Source of the DNA: Enoplolaimus lenunculus
Lineage: Eukaryota > Nematoda > Enoplea > Enoplida > Thoracostomopsidae
Length of the DNA: 64,000 nucleotides
Reading direction: 5' to 3'
Assembly: GCA_030248215.1 (NCBI GenBank)
Contig: JASANG010000426.1
Coordinates: 186,001-250,000, forward strand
Within the stretch, counting starts at the first letter, position 1; every line of letters starts with the position of its first letter. The translations under genes were made by a program, and so were the position numbers. The notes beneath the pieces are model-generated. The model was not told where the DNA came from and did no database searches. It saw nothing but the letters and a program-made list of their open reading frames with translations. Of this stretch, positions 46,511 to 57,500 are shown in pieces.

Positions 46511-47055
46511 CACTCTACCCGCGGGTTAACGCAGGTAAGGGTAAAAAATTTGACGCGTGTATACCCGTGGGTAAAAAAATTTAAAGCGCGGGTAAAAAAT
46601 TGTGATTCTTTACCCGCCTAAATTTTCATAAAAACGGCAAACAGCGTTTTAAAGTACATAGCTAGTATCTCTCGCAAATAAAGCAGGTTGCTAAGATTAT
46701 GGTTCTGGTTGAATTAAGGTTCATGCAATCGGGAATACTTTTCACATGCATTTCAACAGAAACTTGTTGAGTACAGCTTTATCACATAGCATTTTGAGAC
46801 ATTCTTCGCTATTCCAATAGAGATTATTTTTTTCTTGGCTTGGAACAATTTTGTGTCCACAAATCGGCAAGCAAAGTAGTTTTACCGGTGATATATGCAA
46901 TGTACAACATTTTCCATTGAACATAAAAGAAAAAATAAGTTCGGGTAAAGGCGGGTAGTGGGTAAAGGAAGTTTGCGCGGGTATACCCGCGGATACAAAA
47001 TAATATTTCCGCGGGTAAAGCACAGCGCTGGTGAAAAAACCTTTACCCAGTTACA
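46511..47055. mobile_element. Family E element, ~545 bp copy
   Basis: CTACCCGCGGGTTAACGCAG on the left, then GTATACCCGTGGGTAAAAAA. On the right, GCGGGTATACCCGCGGATAC and GTGAAAAAACCTTTACCCAG. The middle is AT-rich and differs from the 3581-4025 copy. Confidence 0.6.
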
Positions 47056-47502
47056 CCTCTGAACAGGGCATATCAAGCTAAAAAAATGCGCTAAGTCTAG
47101 ACACCTTGTATTCGCTCGTTCAAAAGATACAAGACCTATCCCCAACTGTTAATAGGTGCTACACCCCTTTAGGAATACAGCGCCTCGCCCTAATGACAGT
47201 TACTAACAAGTGATATTATCGCTTAAAAATCGTTTTTATTTATTGAATCTACATTTAATTTCGCACTAAAACGTTCATATAATATAGGGTTGCAAATATG
47301 CAACTTACGTTGACTAGTTCATATTAACATTGCATCAGCTTTCTCAGCAGCATACAAAACAAACTAATTAAATACGCTAATTGTCTAAATGTTATAATAC
47401 AAGTACTGACGCTTACTTACACCGAACAATATTAGCATCATTAGCTTCATCATACACACGGCTGAATGACCTTTAAATTATTTAGTTTTGATGAGCATTA
47501 GG

Positions 47503-47705
47503 CCCGTATTCACAAAACTGAACTGGAAGAAATCAACACAACCAATGGCCCTGGCATTTGAATTTGAAAATGTGGGACCTTATTGTCTTAAAGTAGAAGA
47601 TATCAACACTTGACAACAGGTCTTGTAGCGTTTGAACCAGCAGCTGACAAAGTTCGAAATTCAACACATTTTTCGCATTTGATTTGCTCTACTTTTGAAC
47701 CAATA
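47503..47705. mobile_element. Family G element, interrupted or decayed
   Basis: GGCCCGTATTCACAAAACTG resembles the left end, and TTGACAACAGGTCTTGTAGC, GAACCAGCAGCTGACAAAGT and ATTTGATTTGCTCTACTTTT follow the family G interior. A family F element begins at 47706, cutting off the right part. A piece at 47045-47180 (TAATAGGTGCTACACCCCTT) carries another family G end. Confidence 0.5.
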
Positions 47706-47910
47706 CACTGCAAAAAATGGTGAGTCAAATTGCCCTCCGAAATAGGCGCTACGGGACTACACAAACTGAGTCAAATTCGACTCTGCCAGAGTTAAACGTG
47801 CGACTAAGTGATTCGAATTTGGCTCTGGCGGAGTCTAATTTGACTCAGTTTGTGTAGTCCCGTAGAGCCTATTTCAGAGGGAGTCAATTTGACTCACCAT
47901 TTTTGCAGTG
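47706..47910. mobile_element. Family F palindromic element (205 bp) at a TA site
   Basis: The left arm CACTGCAAAAAATGGTGAGT continues as a long near-perfect inverted match of the right arm ending ACTCACCATTTTTGCAGTG. CTACGGGACTACACAAACTG is mirrored as CAGTTTGTGTAGTCCCGTAG, so almost the whole element is one hairpin. TA flanks both sides. Confidence 0.85.
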
Positions 47911-48010
47911 TACCACATAACTGAAAATTTTTACTTATGGCGCTTACAGGACCGTCGCTGAATACTCTCGAACCCCTGCGCCAAACCACGCAAACGAAAC
48001 TCCCTAATCA

Positions 48011-48152
48011 CACAGCAAAAAATGGTGAGTCAAATTGACTCTCTCCGAAATAGGCTCTACGGGACTACACAAATTGAGTCACAATTCGACTCCGGCAGAG
48101 TCGAATTCGATTCGCTGGGGAGAGTCAATTTGACTCACCATTTTTTGCAGTG
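48011..48152. mobile_element. Family F element, shorter copy (142 bp)
   Basis: CACAGCAAAAAATGGTGAGT to ACTCACCATTTTTTGCAGTG. It shares the GGCTCTACGGGACTACACAA block with the previous copy 100 bp away but lacks its mirrored half, so it is an internally deleted version. Confidence 0.8.
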
Positions 48153-48589
48153 CACATAAAAAAGTAAAGTAGGAAGCTGGCAAAAATGCTAGATTCTGTA
48201 ATTAAACGGCGTTTGCTAAAAGCAAACTATACGCAACTAGTTGAAACCTGAACACACGAGCAGTGATGGTAAAACGGTTCACATTTTCTTTAAAATTTTA
48301 ATATTAAGATCAATGCGACGTTGTAATTAATTCGAAACGTAAAACTGAACTCTTCAATTTAATAATTATTCTATAGAGTAGCAGCAAATTCAATCTATTA
48401 AACCGTTTAGGTCAAAAGGTTGCACAATGATTGATAATATTATTCGTGGGAATAATTTTTGCCTTTAGCGTCTTCGACAAAATTTCAAATGAAGCGTTAA
48501 TTACAATCTGGTAAAGAGTTGAATATCAACAACGGTTACAGTAACAAATTCGTGAATTTGTGTTCATGGAAAACTTCATTAATGCCTCC

Positions 48590-48682
48590 GGTCCATGTAA
48601 CGATCAGGGGCAGAACGTTTTTCTGTGGTACTGCAATGAAGTAAGATTATAATACTGTACCGCCCATGTTCTTTACGTTGGA
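48590..48682. mobile_element. Family A element, internally deleted
   Basis: GGTCCATGTAACGATCAGGG to CCATGTTCTTTACGTTGGAT with the hexamer core almost gone. Confidence 0.6.
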
Positions 48683-48880
48683 TCCAGCTCTTAAGTCGCA
48701 TATGGAACATACACAAGGTATATATAAACTTGGTTAAATAAATTATTTTTTTCCACGTCAAATGGGCATAACCAAAACGGCATAACTCCAATGCTAAAAT
48801 ACTGTAAACAAGTGTAAATTGAGAAAATGCTTTTATTTTTGTTCCAACGTAATGAATGAAATAACACTTCACTTTGCATA

Positions 48881-49310
48881 CTGTAGTGACCCGAATAAGA
48901 GGGGGACTGATATTTATTCGGCCTCTCCAGAGAATACCCCCCTTGTTGTTCGGTTACGGATTGTTATTTATTTTTAACCCACGCTCCGCCGCCCTCCCTT
49001 ACTGTTATATATCCGGTACTGCAATTATCCGTTGAATTAAGTAAACGTTTGTTTTGTATCAATAGCTTGAATGATAATACCGGGATATATTTAGGAATGC
49101 ACTTTCAAAATTTAAGTACGCTTTAAAGTTTCGAACTCAAATTATTTGGTCCTAAAGTCATTTATGCTCTACAATTAGGGTTTATTGACATTTATGTACT
49201 CTAATTAGGGTTTAGGGGCTCTATCCGCTTACGGACTCTTATTAGGGATATGGACTCCTATTGATTCGGACTCAAAATCGGTCCCCACCCTCTTATTCGG
49301 CTCAATACAG
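48881..49310. mobile_element. Family B element (430 bp), TA target duplication
   Basis: CTGTAGTGACCCGAATAAGA to CTCTTATTCGGCTCAATACA plus G, flanked by TA. The interior includes TTACGGACTCTTATTAGGGA and GGACTCCTATTGATTCGGAC. Confidence 0.85.
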
Positions 49311-49668
49311 TACATGAATTTTGCATATAAATATCGCAGATCTGTAAGAATCGAAATAAAGCTTATTTGAATTGAGACAGAGAAAATATGGTGCAATGAT
49401 TTGACGCAACCGGTATAAAACTTATAATTTCAAAACCGACAATTCAATGGCAAACAAAGCATCGTCCAGTGATTGGAACAGAAACACAATTTTCAACCGA
49501 AGCAAACGTCCAATTAACAAATTATCCAGTAAAGTTAATTTCAAAGTCAACCACGGTTTTCCTACAGTTGTGCCATTTATACTCAAGTGTGTCGAGCAAA
49601 ACATTCTGCACGTTTGGATCTACGACTTGCACTGCTTTATAAAGACAACAAACGTATCGTACGGTGTA
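49311..49668. other. Spacer between two family B copies, with an unrecognised 75-codon plus-strand ORF
   Basis: The ORF (49447-49674; SSSDWNRNTIFNRSKRPINK, then VNHGFPTVVPFILKCVEQN) ends inside the small family B insertion at 49669. It looks moderately protein-like but has no recognised family and no splice support. It may be a gene fragment the element landed in. Confidence 0.25.
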
Positions 49669-49750
49669 CTGTAGTGACTCGAAAAAGAGTAGGGTGCCCT
49701 CTGGAGAGGCCAAATAAATATCAGAACACCTTTCATTCGGGTCTCTGCAG
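49669..49750. mobile_element. Family B mini-copy (82 bp), almost ends only
   Basis: CTGTAGTGACTCGAAAAAGA to CATTCGGGTCTCTGCAG, flanked by TA. Nearly all of the interior is deleted except CCTCTGGAGAGGCCAAATAA, a small hairpin from the left subterminal region. Confidence 0.8.
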
Positions 49751-49852
49751 TATTTGATTTAATTGCATTTGAATAAAATTCTACATGCACATTTTATCAT
49801 TTAGACCGGTTGTCTTAAAGGTTGATAAACCCGTAGTATAGTTTGATAATTA

Positions 49853-50871
49853 TTATAATATTTGTAAAAGTGGGAATGCCTGGGAAACCACACAACTTCC
49901 AGTGTTCACATCCTTTTTGTTTCCAAAATTAGCTTCGTTAATCATGTACTTTCGCTTGATGAAGGTGTACGGATAGAGTATACGTCTCGCGTTCAAATAA
50001 GTTGCGCTTATCTTCTGCAGTTTAACGGAAATTGGAAATATTTTCATATAATATTTGTTCTCTTCAAACGGAACTGCTCGTAAATTACAACGGATAAAGG
50101 TTAGAGGCTTGAAATGTATACATATATATGCAAAATATTCATATAAAGGAAATGTGCCCAGCAAGGTTTGCCAGCGCCTGTGACTAAAAGTGGAATCGCA
50201 GACGAAAAATTTCCAGTAAATTATCATTTAGATTGAGTGCGCAGTGCTGTCGAATATTTGGTTTCAATAACCTTTTTGAGAAATTTTGAACGTTCAATTG
50301 TTCAATGTTATAAAGTTTACTGAAGGGCAACTCTTTTATAAACACAAAATATTTCACTGTTGAAATTGCCGAAACATCCGACAAACCTTCTACCGGAGTA
50401 GGAATCGTAGATCGGCGATTATATCTTGCTCTTGTCAATGCTGGATCTAACGAGGAAAGCAATATATCCCTATAGCAGCCTTGTTGTGTTGAGTTGATTA
50501 ACTTAATATTAAAATTCACATTGCGTTTCTTAAACAGCAATAAATTTACAAAGATTTGACATTTGGCTGAAATTGTAACATAATTCAATCTCAATATTTC
50601 TGCGGTTCTCCTGCTAAAAACAGCAAAATTTCAAAACGCACACTCGTAATCTCACAATTTTAAATCCGTGCTGAATCTCGCAGACGTATATCACAAGCGG
50701 CTCCAAACGTAATTCCATATTCGCGTTGAAACTCCAACAATCGAACATCAAACGACGTTTAAATGCCAATGTCAGGTTTAAATAATATTGTCGCTTTAAA
50801 ATGCCATAAAATTTAACAAATACAAGCATCCTCCCTATTAATATCACAGCCAGCTTCAGGCGGAAGCACAC
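49853..50871 (-). pseudogene. Run of three overlapping minus-strand ORFs, possible gene or gene relic
   Basis: ORFs of 85 (50871-50614), 136 (50594-50184) and 124 codons (50227-49853) follow one another in different frames. Compositionally they are more protein-like than other ORFs nearby: NLTLAFKRRLMFDCWSFNAN and MELRLEPLVIYVCEIQHGF; then RYNRRSTIPTPVEGLSDVSA and LPFSKLYNIEQLNVQNFSKR; then FPISVKLQKISATYLNARRI. TTTTTAG before CAGGAGAACC (near 50612) might be an acceptor, so small introns are possible. Alternatively this is a decayed gene with about two frame changes. I do not recognise the family and propose no function. Confidence 0.3.
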
Positions 50872-50929
50872 ATATCAAAATTCAAGTCATAGGCAACCTT
50901 AATTATACAGACCTGCCCACTGTTTGACA

Positions 50930-51095
50930 GGGGCATCGGGAGACTTTGATACATGGAAGTTAGGCTTAGGACTACGCTTATGTTCAGTATTATAGCTTAA
51001 GCATGTGTTCAGGTTAACGTATATGGTTATACGCTTAGAAGTGGGCATACGCTTACACTTTTAGCCTTCATGGCAAACCATTAAATGTGGGCCAT
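50930..51095. mobile_element. Family A relic
   Basis: GTTAGGCTTAGGACTACGCT and TTATACGCTTAGAAGTGGGC surround degenerate hexamers. Neither terminus is clear. Confidence 0.4.
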
Positions 51096-52490
51096 TGAAT
51101 TCAACTACAATTCCGTTGACCTTAAACGCCAACAGCTGAGCATCTAACGACATTCTATTTCACTGAGCGATCGGTTTTAATCTTCTCAAATCACGATGAA
51201 TTCATAGCGAAACCTGAGCAACAAAACACAGCCACATGTTCCATAAACCTAAAACCATTCTTGTCGGTCAAGCCTGATTTGCCGTTTTCACGCGCGTCGA
51301 TAAACTTTGTAATAAAAAGCAGGGGGCCTAAACTACCGACTACGAAGTATTTAAATTCCGTTGTGATAAATCCCACATTACCGAGATGCGCGGAAAACAT
51401 CACTTGAAGAATTTACCTAAAAATAATGGAATAACTTTTTTTTCGGTCATCGCCTGGAAGCGTCTTAAACCCACCAGTCTCCTCCCAAAAACCTGCGTTT
51501 TGAACATCTGAAACCGGTGCGTCGTAGATTGTGTGTTTGCATAGAATAAGCCGGTATAAAATAGGAGAAATTGGAAACTAAATTCAATAATAGACCGTTT
51601 CCAGTGTAATACAATCGCGCACGCTTAAATGACCACTGGCCAATATTATGTAAATATGTTTACTATTGACGAAGAATATACCATTTTGTAACATTTCACC
51701 ATTTTCGATTTTCCATCAGTCGCTGGAAGGCGTGTTTGTTTTTCGATGATGGCTTAGAAACTGTATGACTCGAGAATATAATAGACAATGCTTTTATTTA
51801 TAACAGAATTCAAGCTCCGTAGTCGAAGAGCCCGCTGAGGCTAACGGCATAGTTGAAAATAATTTTGGCTTTGTCTGTGAGTTTAAGGAGTTACAAAATT
51901 AATGATGAAGTATTGTTTCTCTTAAAAAATTTACGAAAAACATGGGCAACTGAAATACTACGCAGTGAGCTGATGATACCGTTTCTAGAAGAAGCCCGAC
52001 AGTAGTTTAGTGAGCGATTGGATTGTTCTGGTTTTCATATTTTGTTGATATTTACGTGATTTCTAACTAATTTTGAGAGTGAAAATAACGAAATTTCTGG
52101 TATTTTTATAAACAGAAACGGATACCAATTTTTATAGCGAAAACAAATACCCGGGCCTGAAAATTTGTGTGAAAATGTAAGGTCAACATAACAAATTTCA
52201 ACTTTTGCGGTGAAATGCTAAAACTTGGATATATAAAGAGCCATGGAGTGCCAAGGGGTCTTCCCAACTGACTGAGTGCAGCCTGAATTACAGTATACCG
52301 GAACCGGAAATCGAAAGCCGCAACTGGAAACGGAAAAATACCTTTTAAAATTAATAGGGGAAACCTACCAAATATGGGCGGATAAGTCACGATAACATAG
52401 CAAACATATTCCCTTTATCTACCATGGGCGAACTCTTTCTAAATATGGGCATCACCAGTACGAGTACGCTGTACTTACAAAACCACAGCC
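51096..52490. other. No gene recognised
   Basis: A 70-codon minus-strand ORF (51191-51403) contains acceptor-like TTTTAG and CTCAG sites but joins to nothing. At 52290-52350, TACCGGAACCGGAAATCGAA recalls the ends of the hAT-like element in the ZAK gene. Confidence 0.3.
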
Positions 52491-52707
52491 GGCCAATGTA
52501 AAGAACAGGGGCGTAACAGTATTATAACCATATTCGTAAGACTACGCAACAGGGACGGGTTGTTTTCTGGAGGGGCTATAATAGAGTCAGTTTAAGCTTT
52601 AGACTAATTTTTTTGCTCAGACTTATAGACTTAGGCTTAGGAATAGGCTCATCAATGCGCTTAGGTATCTGCTTATACTAATATTCCGGCCCCGTTCTAT
52701 ACATGTG
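52491..52707. mobile_element. Family A copies, apparently nested or chained
   Basis: GGCCAATGTAAAGAACAGGG starts the element, but a second start-like GCAACAGGGACGGGTTGTTT follows at about 52547 before the core TTAGACTTAGGCTTAGG is reached. The end is CCGGCCCCGTTCTATACATG. One copy seems to have entered or recombined with another. Confidence 0.6.
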
Positions 52708-52979
52708 TCGCATTTTATTAATTAAACTCACCGATCAAAACAAATTAACAGAAGGCATAATATCGCAGGCAAAATCCGGCATCAGGTTTATTAGTTGAAT
52801 TATATTTATGGAAAATCACTGTAGTTAAATTGTGAAAACATGTCATGCTCCAATCGTTTGTTTCCGAATAAAAATAACAAAACTAGCAAAAATTTTCAGC
52901 ATATTCGCTGTTTTGTGTAAGATTTTATAAAGCCCAGCGAATGTTTGCATGCCTCTATTTTATTACTGGAGAAATGATA

Positions 52980-53296
52980 CTGTAGGACCCGAATAAAATA
53001 GGGGGACTGATATTTATTATCCGTTGAATTAAACGCTTTTCCTTACATCATAAGCTTGAGCGATAATGCAAGGTTACTTTGGAATGCACTTTCAAAACTA
53101 AAGTTCGCTTAAAGTTTCGAACTCAAGTTTATTCCATCCTCTAGTCATTTATGCGCTACAATTATTGATAATTGACATTTATGTACTCTAGGCTTAGGGG
53201 CACTAATCGCTTACGGACTGTTATTAGGGATACGAACTTAGACTCAAAACGGGGACCCCCTTTTATTACCCCACCCCTCTTATTCGGGCACTATAG
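52980..53296. mobile_element. Family B element (317 bp), internal deletion
   Basis: CTGTAGGACCCGAATAAAAT to CTCTTATTCGGGCACTATAG, flanked by TA. Part of the left subterminal region is missing. Confidence 0.75.
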
Positions 53297-54590
53297 TACA
53301 TCTTTCAAACGTTTATCTTTAAATATCCGTTTTCCATTCCGTTAATTTGGTAATTATTATATACTACAACGGCCTTTAGCGTCTCGCTTGCGAGCTTTCG
53401 ATCAGAACATATGTTGTGAGCCCTATCAGAATATTTTGAATTCGCTACCGATTTTGTACATATAACCGCGGGCCAAGTACTAAAGTTCTAACCTGGACTT
53501 TACTCTCGCTAAAACATTCAAAGCGTTAGATAACAAACGACATACATAGCGGCCATGGAAAAGTTGCATTTTAAAACGGTATTTAGTTACCGTTCTAGTT
53601 CTATGAGAAACAATTTTATTTAGTCTATTCAGCTTTAAAACTGCAAAAATTTCAATATTTATTGCGCCAAATTGAGTTTCGTAAAAACCACTTGGCTTTG
53701 TTGCTAAAACGGAACAAAAATATGGGCAGGTAAAGGTGGGTTGCGGGTAAAGTAATTTTGGCCGGATATACCCGTGGGTAAAATATAAGATCTCTACGGG
53801 TAAAGCGCGGGCGAGTAAATCTCCGACACACTAAAACTATAGGTGGGCACAGAATATCAGGATATGTATCCGAAAAGAAACGTGTGTCCAGGTATCCGAA
53901 ATGTTATTGTATACAAAATTTTTGGAATAATTTGCATTGTTTAACCATTTATATAGTTAAAATATTGAATCACATTCCTGCACAATTCCATAAAGATTTA
54001 AAATTTTGATTTCCTAAAACATGCCAAAATTAACAGAATAACTCCAGTTTAGCTTGACATTTATCGGAATAATGACTTCGTATTATTAAAGTATTTCAAA
54101 ATAAGCCCAGTGAAAAATTTCTATCGAATACTCACCGTCAAGTACGAAATTCATCACCTTTGTAAGAAACAAAATCTACTTACTCAAGTAGCGCCGCAGG
54201 ATTACATACCGGACGTCATTTTGTTTCTCGAATAAACCCAATTTTATTTGTACAATCACAATATACTAATATGGCAGACAAATATACTTTGGTTCATATA
54301 ACATGAATAAGCTCTCATTACTACACAAGTTTTAAAACTAAAAATATATTTATACCTTAAAACTTTAAGGTTCCAAAAAATATTTCTTTCACAATAATTT
54401 TAACCGAGAACTCGCCAGACTTGGTATTGGAGTTTAGTCTTCGCTTGAAATCCATCGAGACTCAAAACACCGAGACCAGAAAAACCACGAGACATACTTT
54501 AGACCGAGAGTGATCGTACCTGCACGGGTCAAATTCACTATTATAGTGTCAAAACTGAATAACCAGATATAATCAACATAATATACATAA
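53297..54590. other. Downstream of ZAK: no gene; family E fragment at 53725-53830
   Basis: TGGGCAGGTAAAGGTGGGTT, ATATACCCGTGGGTAAAATA and GGGTAAAGCGCGGGCGAGTA belong to family E. On the minus strand an AATAAA lies near 54246, about 340 bases after the ZAK stop, and could be its poly-A signal, though this is not demonstrated. Confidence 0.4.
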
Positions 54591-57500
54591 TCAAAATTCT
54601 TTTTTCCATTTCCACTTCTCATAGCCCCCATGAACAGATACGCTGACTTTCGAGACACCAGAAGCATATCGAGATCTAGTTTGGTCATCCCTACTAGTTG
54701 AGTCTCCTAAACTTTCTTGATCACCAGCTTCCGATGTAGCCATCTGTTGAATACTATCACCAGTAGTCCATTGTTTCCATTTTTTATTTCGACGCGAATG
54801 AGGCTTTTTCATTGACGATTTTTTCTGCTGTTCCGCATCTCCGCGTAGCTGAATTCCATTAAATCCGCTCAACAACGCAGAACCGTTTTCACAACGACCA
54901 TCACGACTGTAACCATTAGAAATCGAATCCTGACCACCATCCGCAATTAGTTGCTGTGGAATGATATTCGCATTGAGCTCTGTTTCCGTAGTTGTATCCA
55001 CCGATAGTTTTTCGTTTACATCGACATTTTGGCTGTCGTTTGCTACAACTTGGCTTTTGGTCATAACCGCTCTCCGGGAAGAGTTTTGAGATAACTCACC
55101 AACCATGCTCGAACGATTTCCTACGTTTTGGTAATCCCGATCTTGTGACATGCCATTAACCATTTCGCAACCGTCGTGAACATGCTGGCCGTTTTGGTCA
55201 CGGTCGATAATAAATCTACACATCCTGTCCATAGCCCAATCAGCCAGCGACTGTTTACATTTTCCGGTGCGTAAAAACTCATCATTACCCGTCAGTGGCG
55301 TAGCCAACCTACCCGTTTTACGCCGACCCGTTCCGGCACTATCCTGAGCCAAGGACGGAAATTCAGACTCGGACAAACTGGTGCGCTGGCTGGCGGTTGT
55401 TGTAGTAGCAACCGTTTTTAGCATATTACATTTACCAACCGTTTTAGTACTACCGCTGTCGTCAATCGGAGTCGCTTCTCGCACAGTCGGCAGCTCTGAA
55501 TTTGTACTGAATGAAAGCGAAGGTGGGGGATCGCCAATCAATGTTGCATCAGTTGTGGAACTACTAGCCCCACTAGATTGCAATATGCCAGCAGCGATAT
55601 CGGCCCAAACGGAACTTTCTGAAAAACAACAAGATAGATACTTATGTACTATTTCAAACTAAGAAGTCGCCCCTCTAAGAATTTTGTAATGGGTTTTATA
55701 TACATACCTACTTTACCAATGAGGAACACAAGAAGCATCCTTCGAAAGTTAGAAGGTAATACATTTCTTTCGAAAATCCCGGTCACTCTTATGTTTTCAA
55801 CATATCTTTTGCTTATACTCAACACTGCTATTTGTGAATATTAAGACCAGATGAGCAAAATAGCATGTTCCGAAATCGAGATGTGAAATAGCGGGAAACG
55901 AATACAAGTTGCGCTATGCTTTTTCAGGTTTGGTGAGAGGTGGTACCGCTTGCCAGACGGCATCTCTTACCAAGTTGCTGACCACTTCTGCCACGTGCGA
56001 GTCTATCTAGCCTCACCACACGTGTGTATATAACACAATCATAAGCATGGCGTTATGTGCTTGGGAGGTGTCAAAAAAATTAATTTACTAATAGGCGCCA
56101 TGCCGCACGGCGTCAGATAGCACCGAACGGCATTAAAATGATGAACACAGCCTGGCAACAACAGTTCGGACTCGGGATTCGGAAAAATTGACGCTTCAGA
56201 TTCGGTTGTAAAAAATCCGAGTTCAACAATGTTCAACAATATATGCTTACAATATTTCCAGTTAAAATTTAATAACCAGTTGCTAATATACATTTTAAGC
56301 TTCAGTTACTACATACGTGCCAACAGTTTTTTCTTGGTTTGTACCTTTAGATAAGTTCAATAGAAGCTATATAGTTCTGCTACTATATTAAGTGATTAAA
56401 TCAAGCAAGCAAGAATTTCAGCACTTGGACAGAATAATTGGTCGCTCCATTAGTTCAACATCTCAAAATATAACGAAAGATTCGCATTTACAGCATTTAG
56501 GTTTCCCAAACATCGAAGTTCGATAATTCCTGAGTACTACTGGCAGATATGTTAACTTACGGAGTACAATATGCTATATGATAGCAACTCCCTTTGTGCA
56601 GAGATTGTCAAATAAAAAATTTCGAAACATGTATAAAAAAGACAAAACTATAAATTATCGATATGTCGGAAATTTGAAAATGCAAGATTTGGATTGGAAT
56701 CGGCAAATTAGCACTGCATTCGGATTAGGTCAGATCGTGGTTTAGGTGCCACTACTGTATAGCACTAATGTTACACATTCAAATCCGTATACCGCAGTAT
56801 TTAATGCTGGCTGCCCAAAACAACATTTCAATTCAATTCCTTCTTCACTGGTGGTGGTAACATATAGTTTATTTCGCGAGAACAGGGCCGTCAATAAATT
56901 TCATTTTTATATTTAAAATCTGTTGTTTTAAAAATATCACAATAAGAGTCTAAGTTGGTAACATAATAATGTAGGATTTGACACCGCATTTAAAAAGGTA
57001 TATCGCACAGAATGCCGCAAGACCGCCTCTGTGTGTCTTACTTCTTCCGACGGCCGATAATTCAGGATAATTGTCCACAGCGTCTTCGAATTTCGAATTC
57101 CATGCGTTACCTTTTACCAGCAGGGGACTACTTTGAGAATGACTTAAACTTCGATCTGCTGTTGCACCAGAAGCACTGCTATTGAGCCGACTAAGTTGAA
57201 ACGGAGAATTTCTGCTGTTGCCACGAATGAAATTCGGCGCAACCGAAGGCGAATTACTACTGCTCATACGCGAAACCGGTGAGGACATCGAAGTACTTGT
57301 AGTTCCACTGGTCAAGCTATTTCGATAAACGGCCGTGCGGGTACTGATGCTAGCCCGCGGTGACCGAGCCGATATGGCTCGTTTCAACAAAACCGTCAAG
57401 TGAACTGGTACCACAACGAGATTGTTGTCAGTTCCCAGGGTCAAGACCTGCTCGTCTGACGCCCAGTTATTCAAAAATGTCGGCGCAAACGAACATTTTG

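Noticed and set aside
51191-51403. 70-codon minus-strand ORF as an exon of the 49.8-50.9 kb ORF group
   Set aside because: No in-phase splice connection could be found and the ORF contains internal acceptor-like sites; support is too weak.
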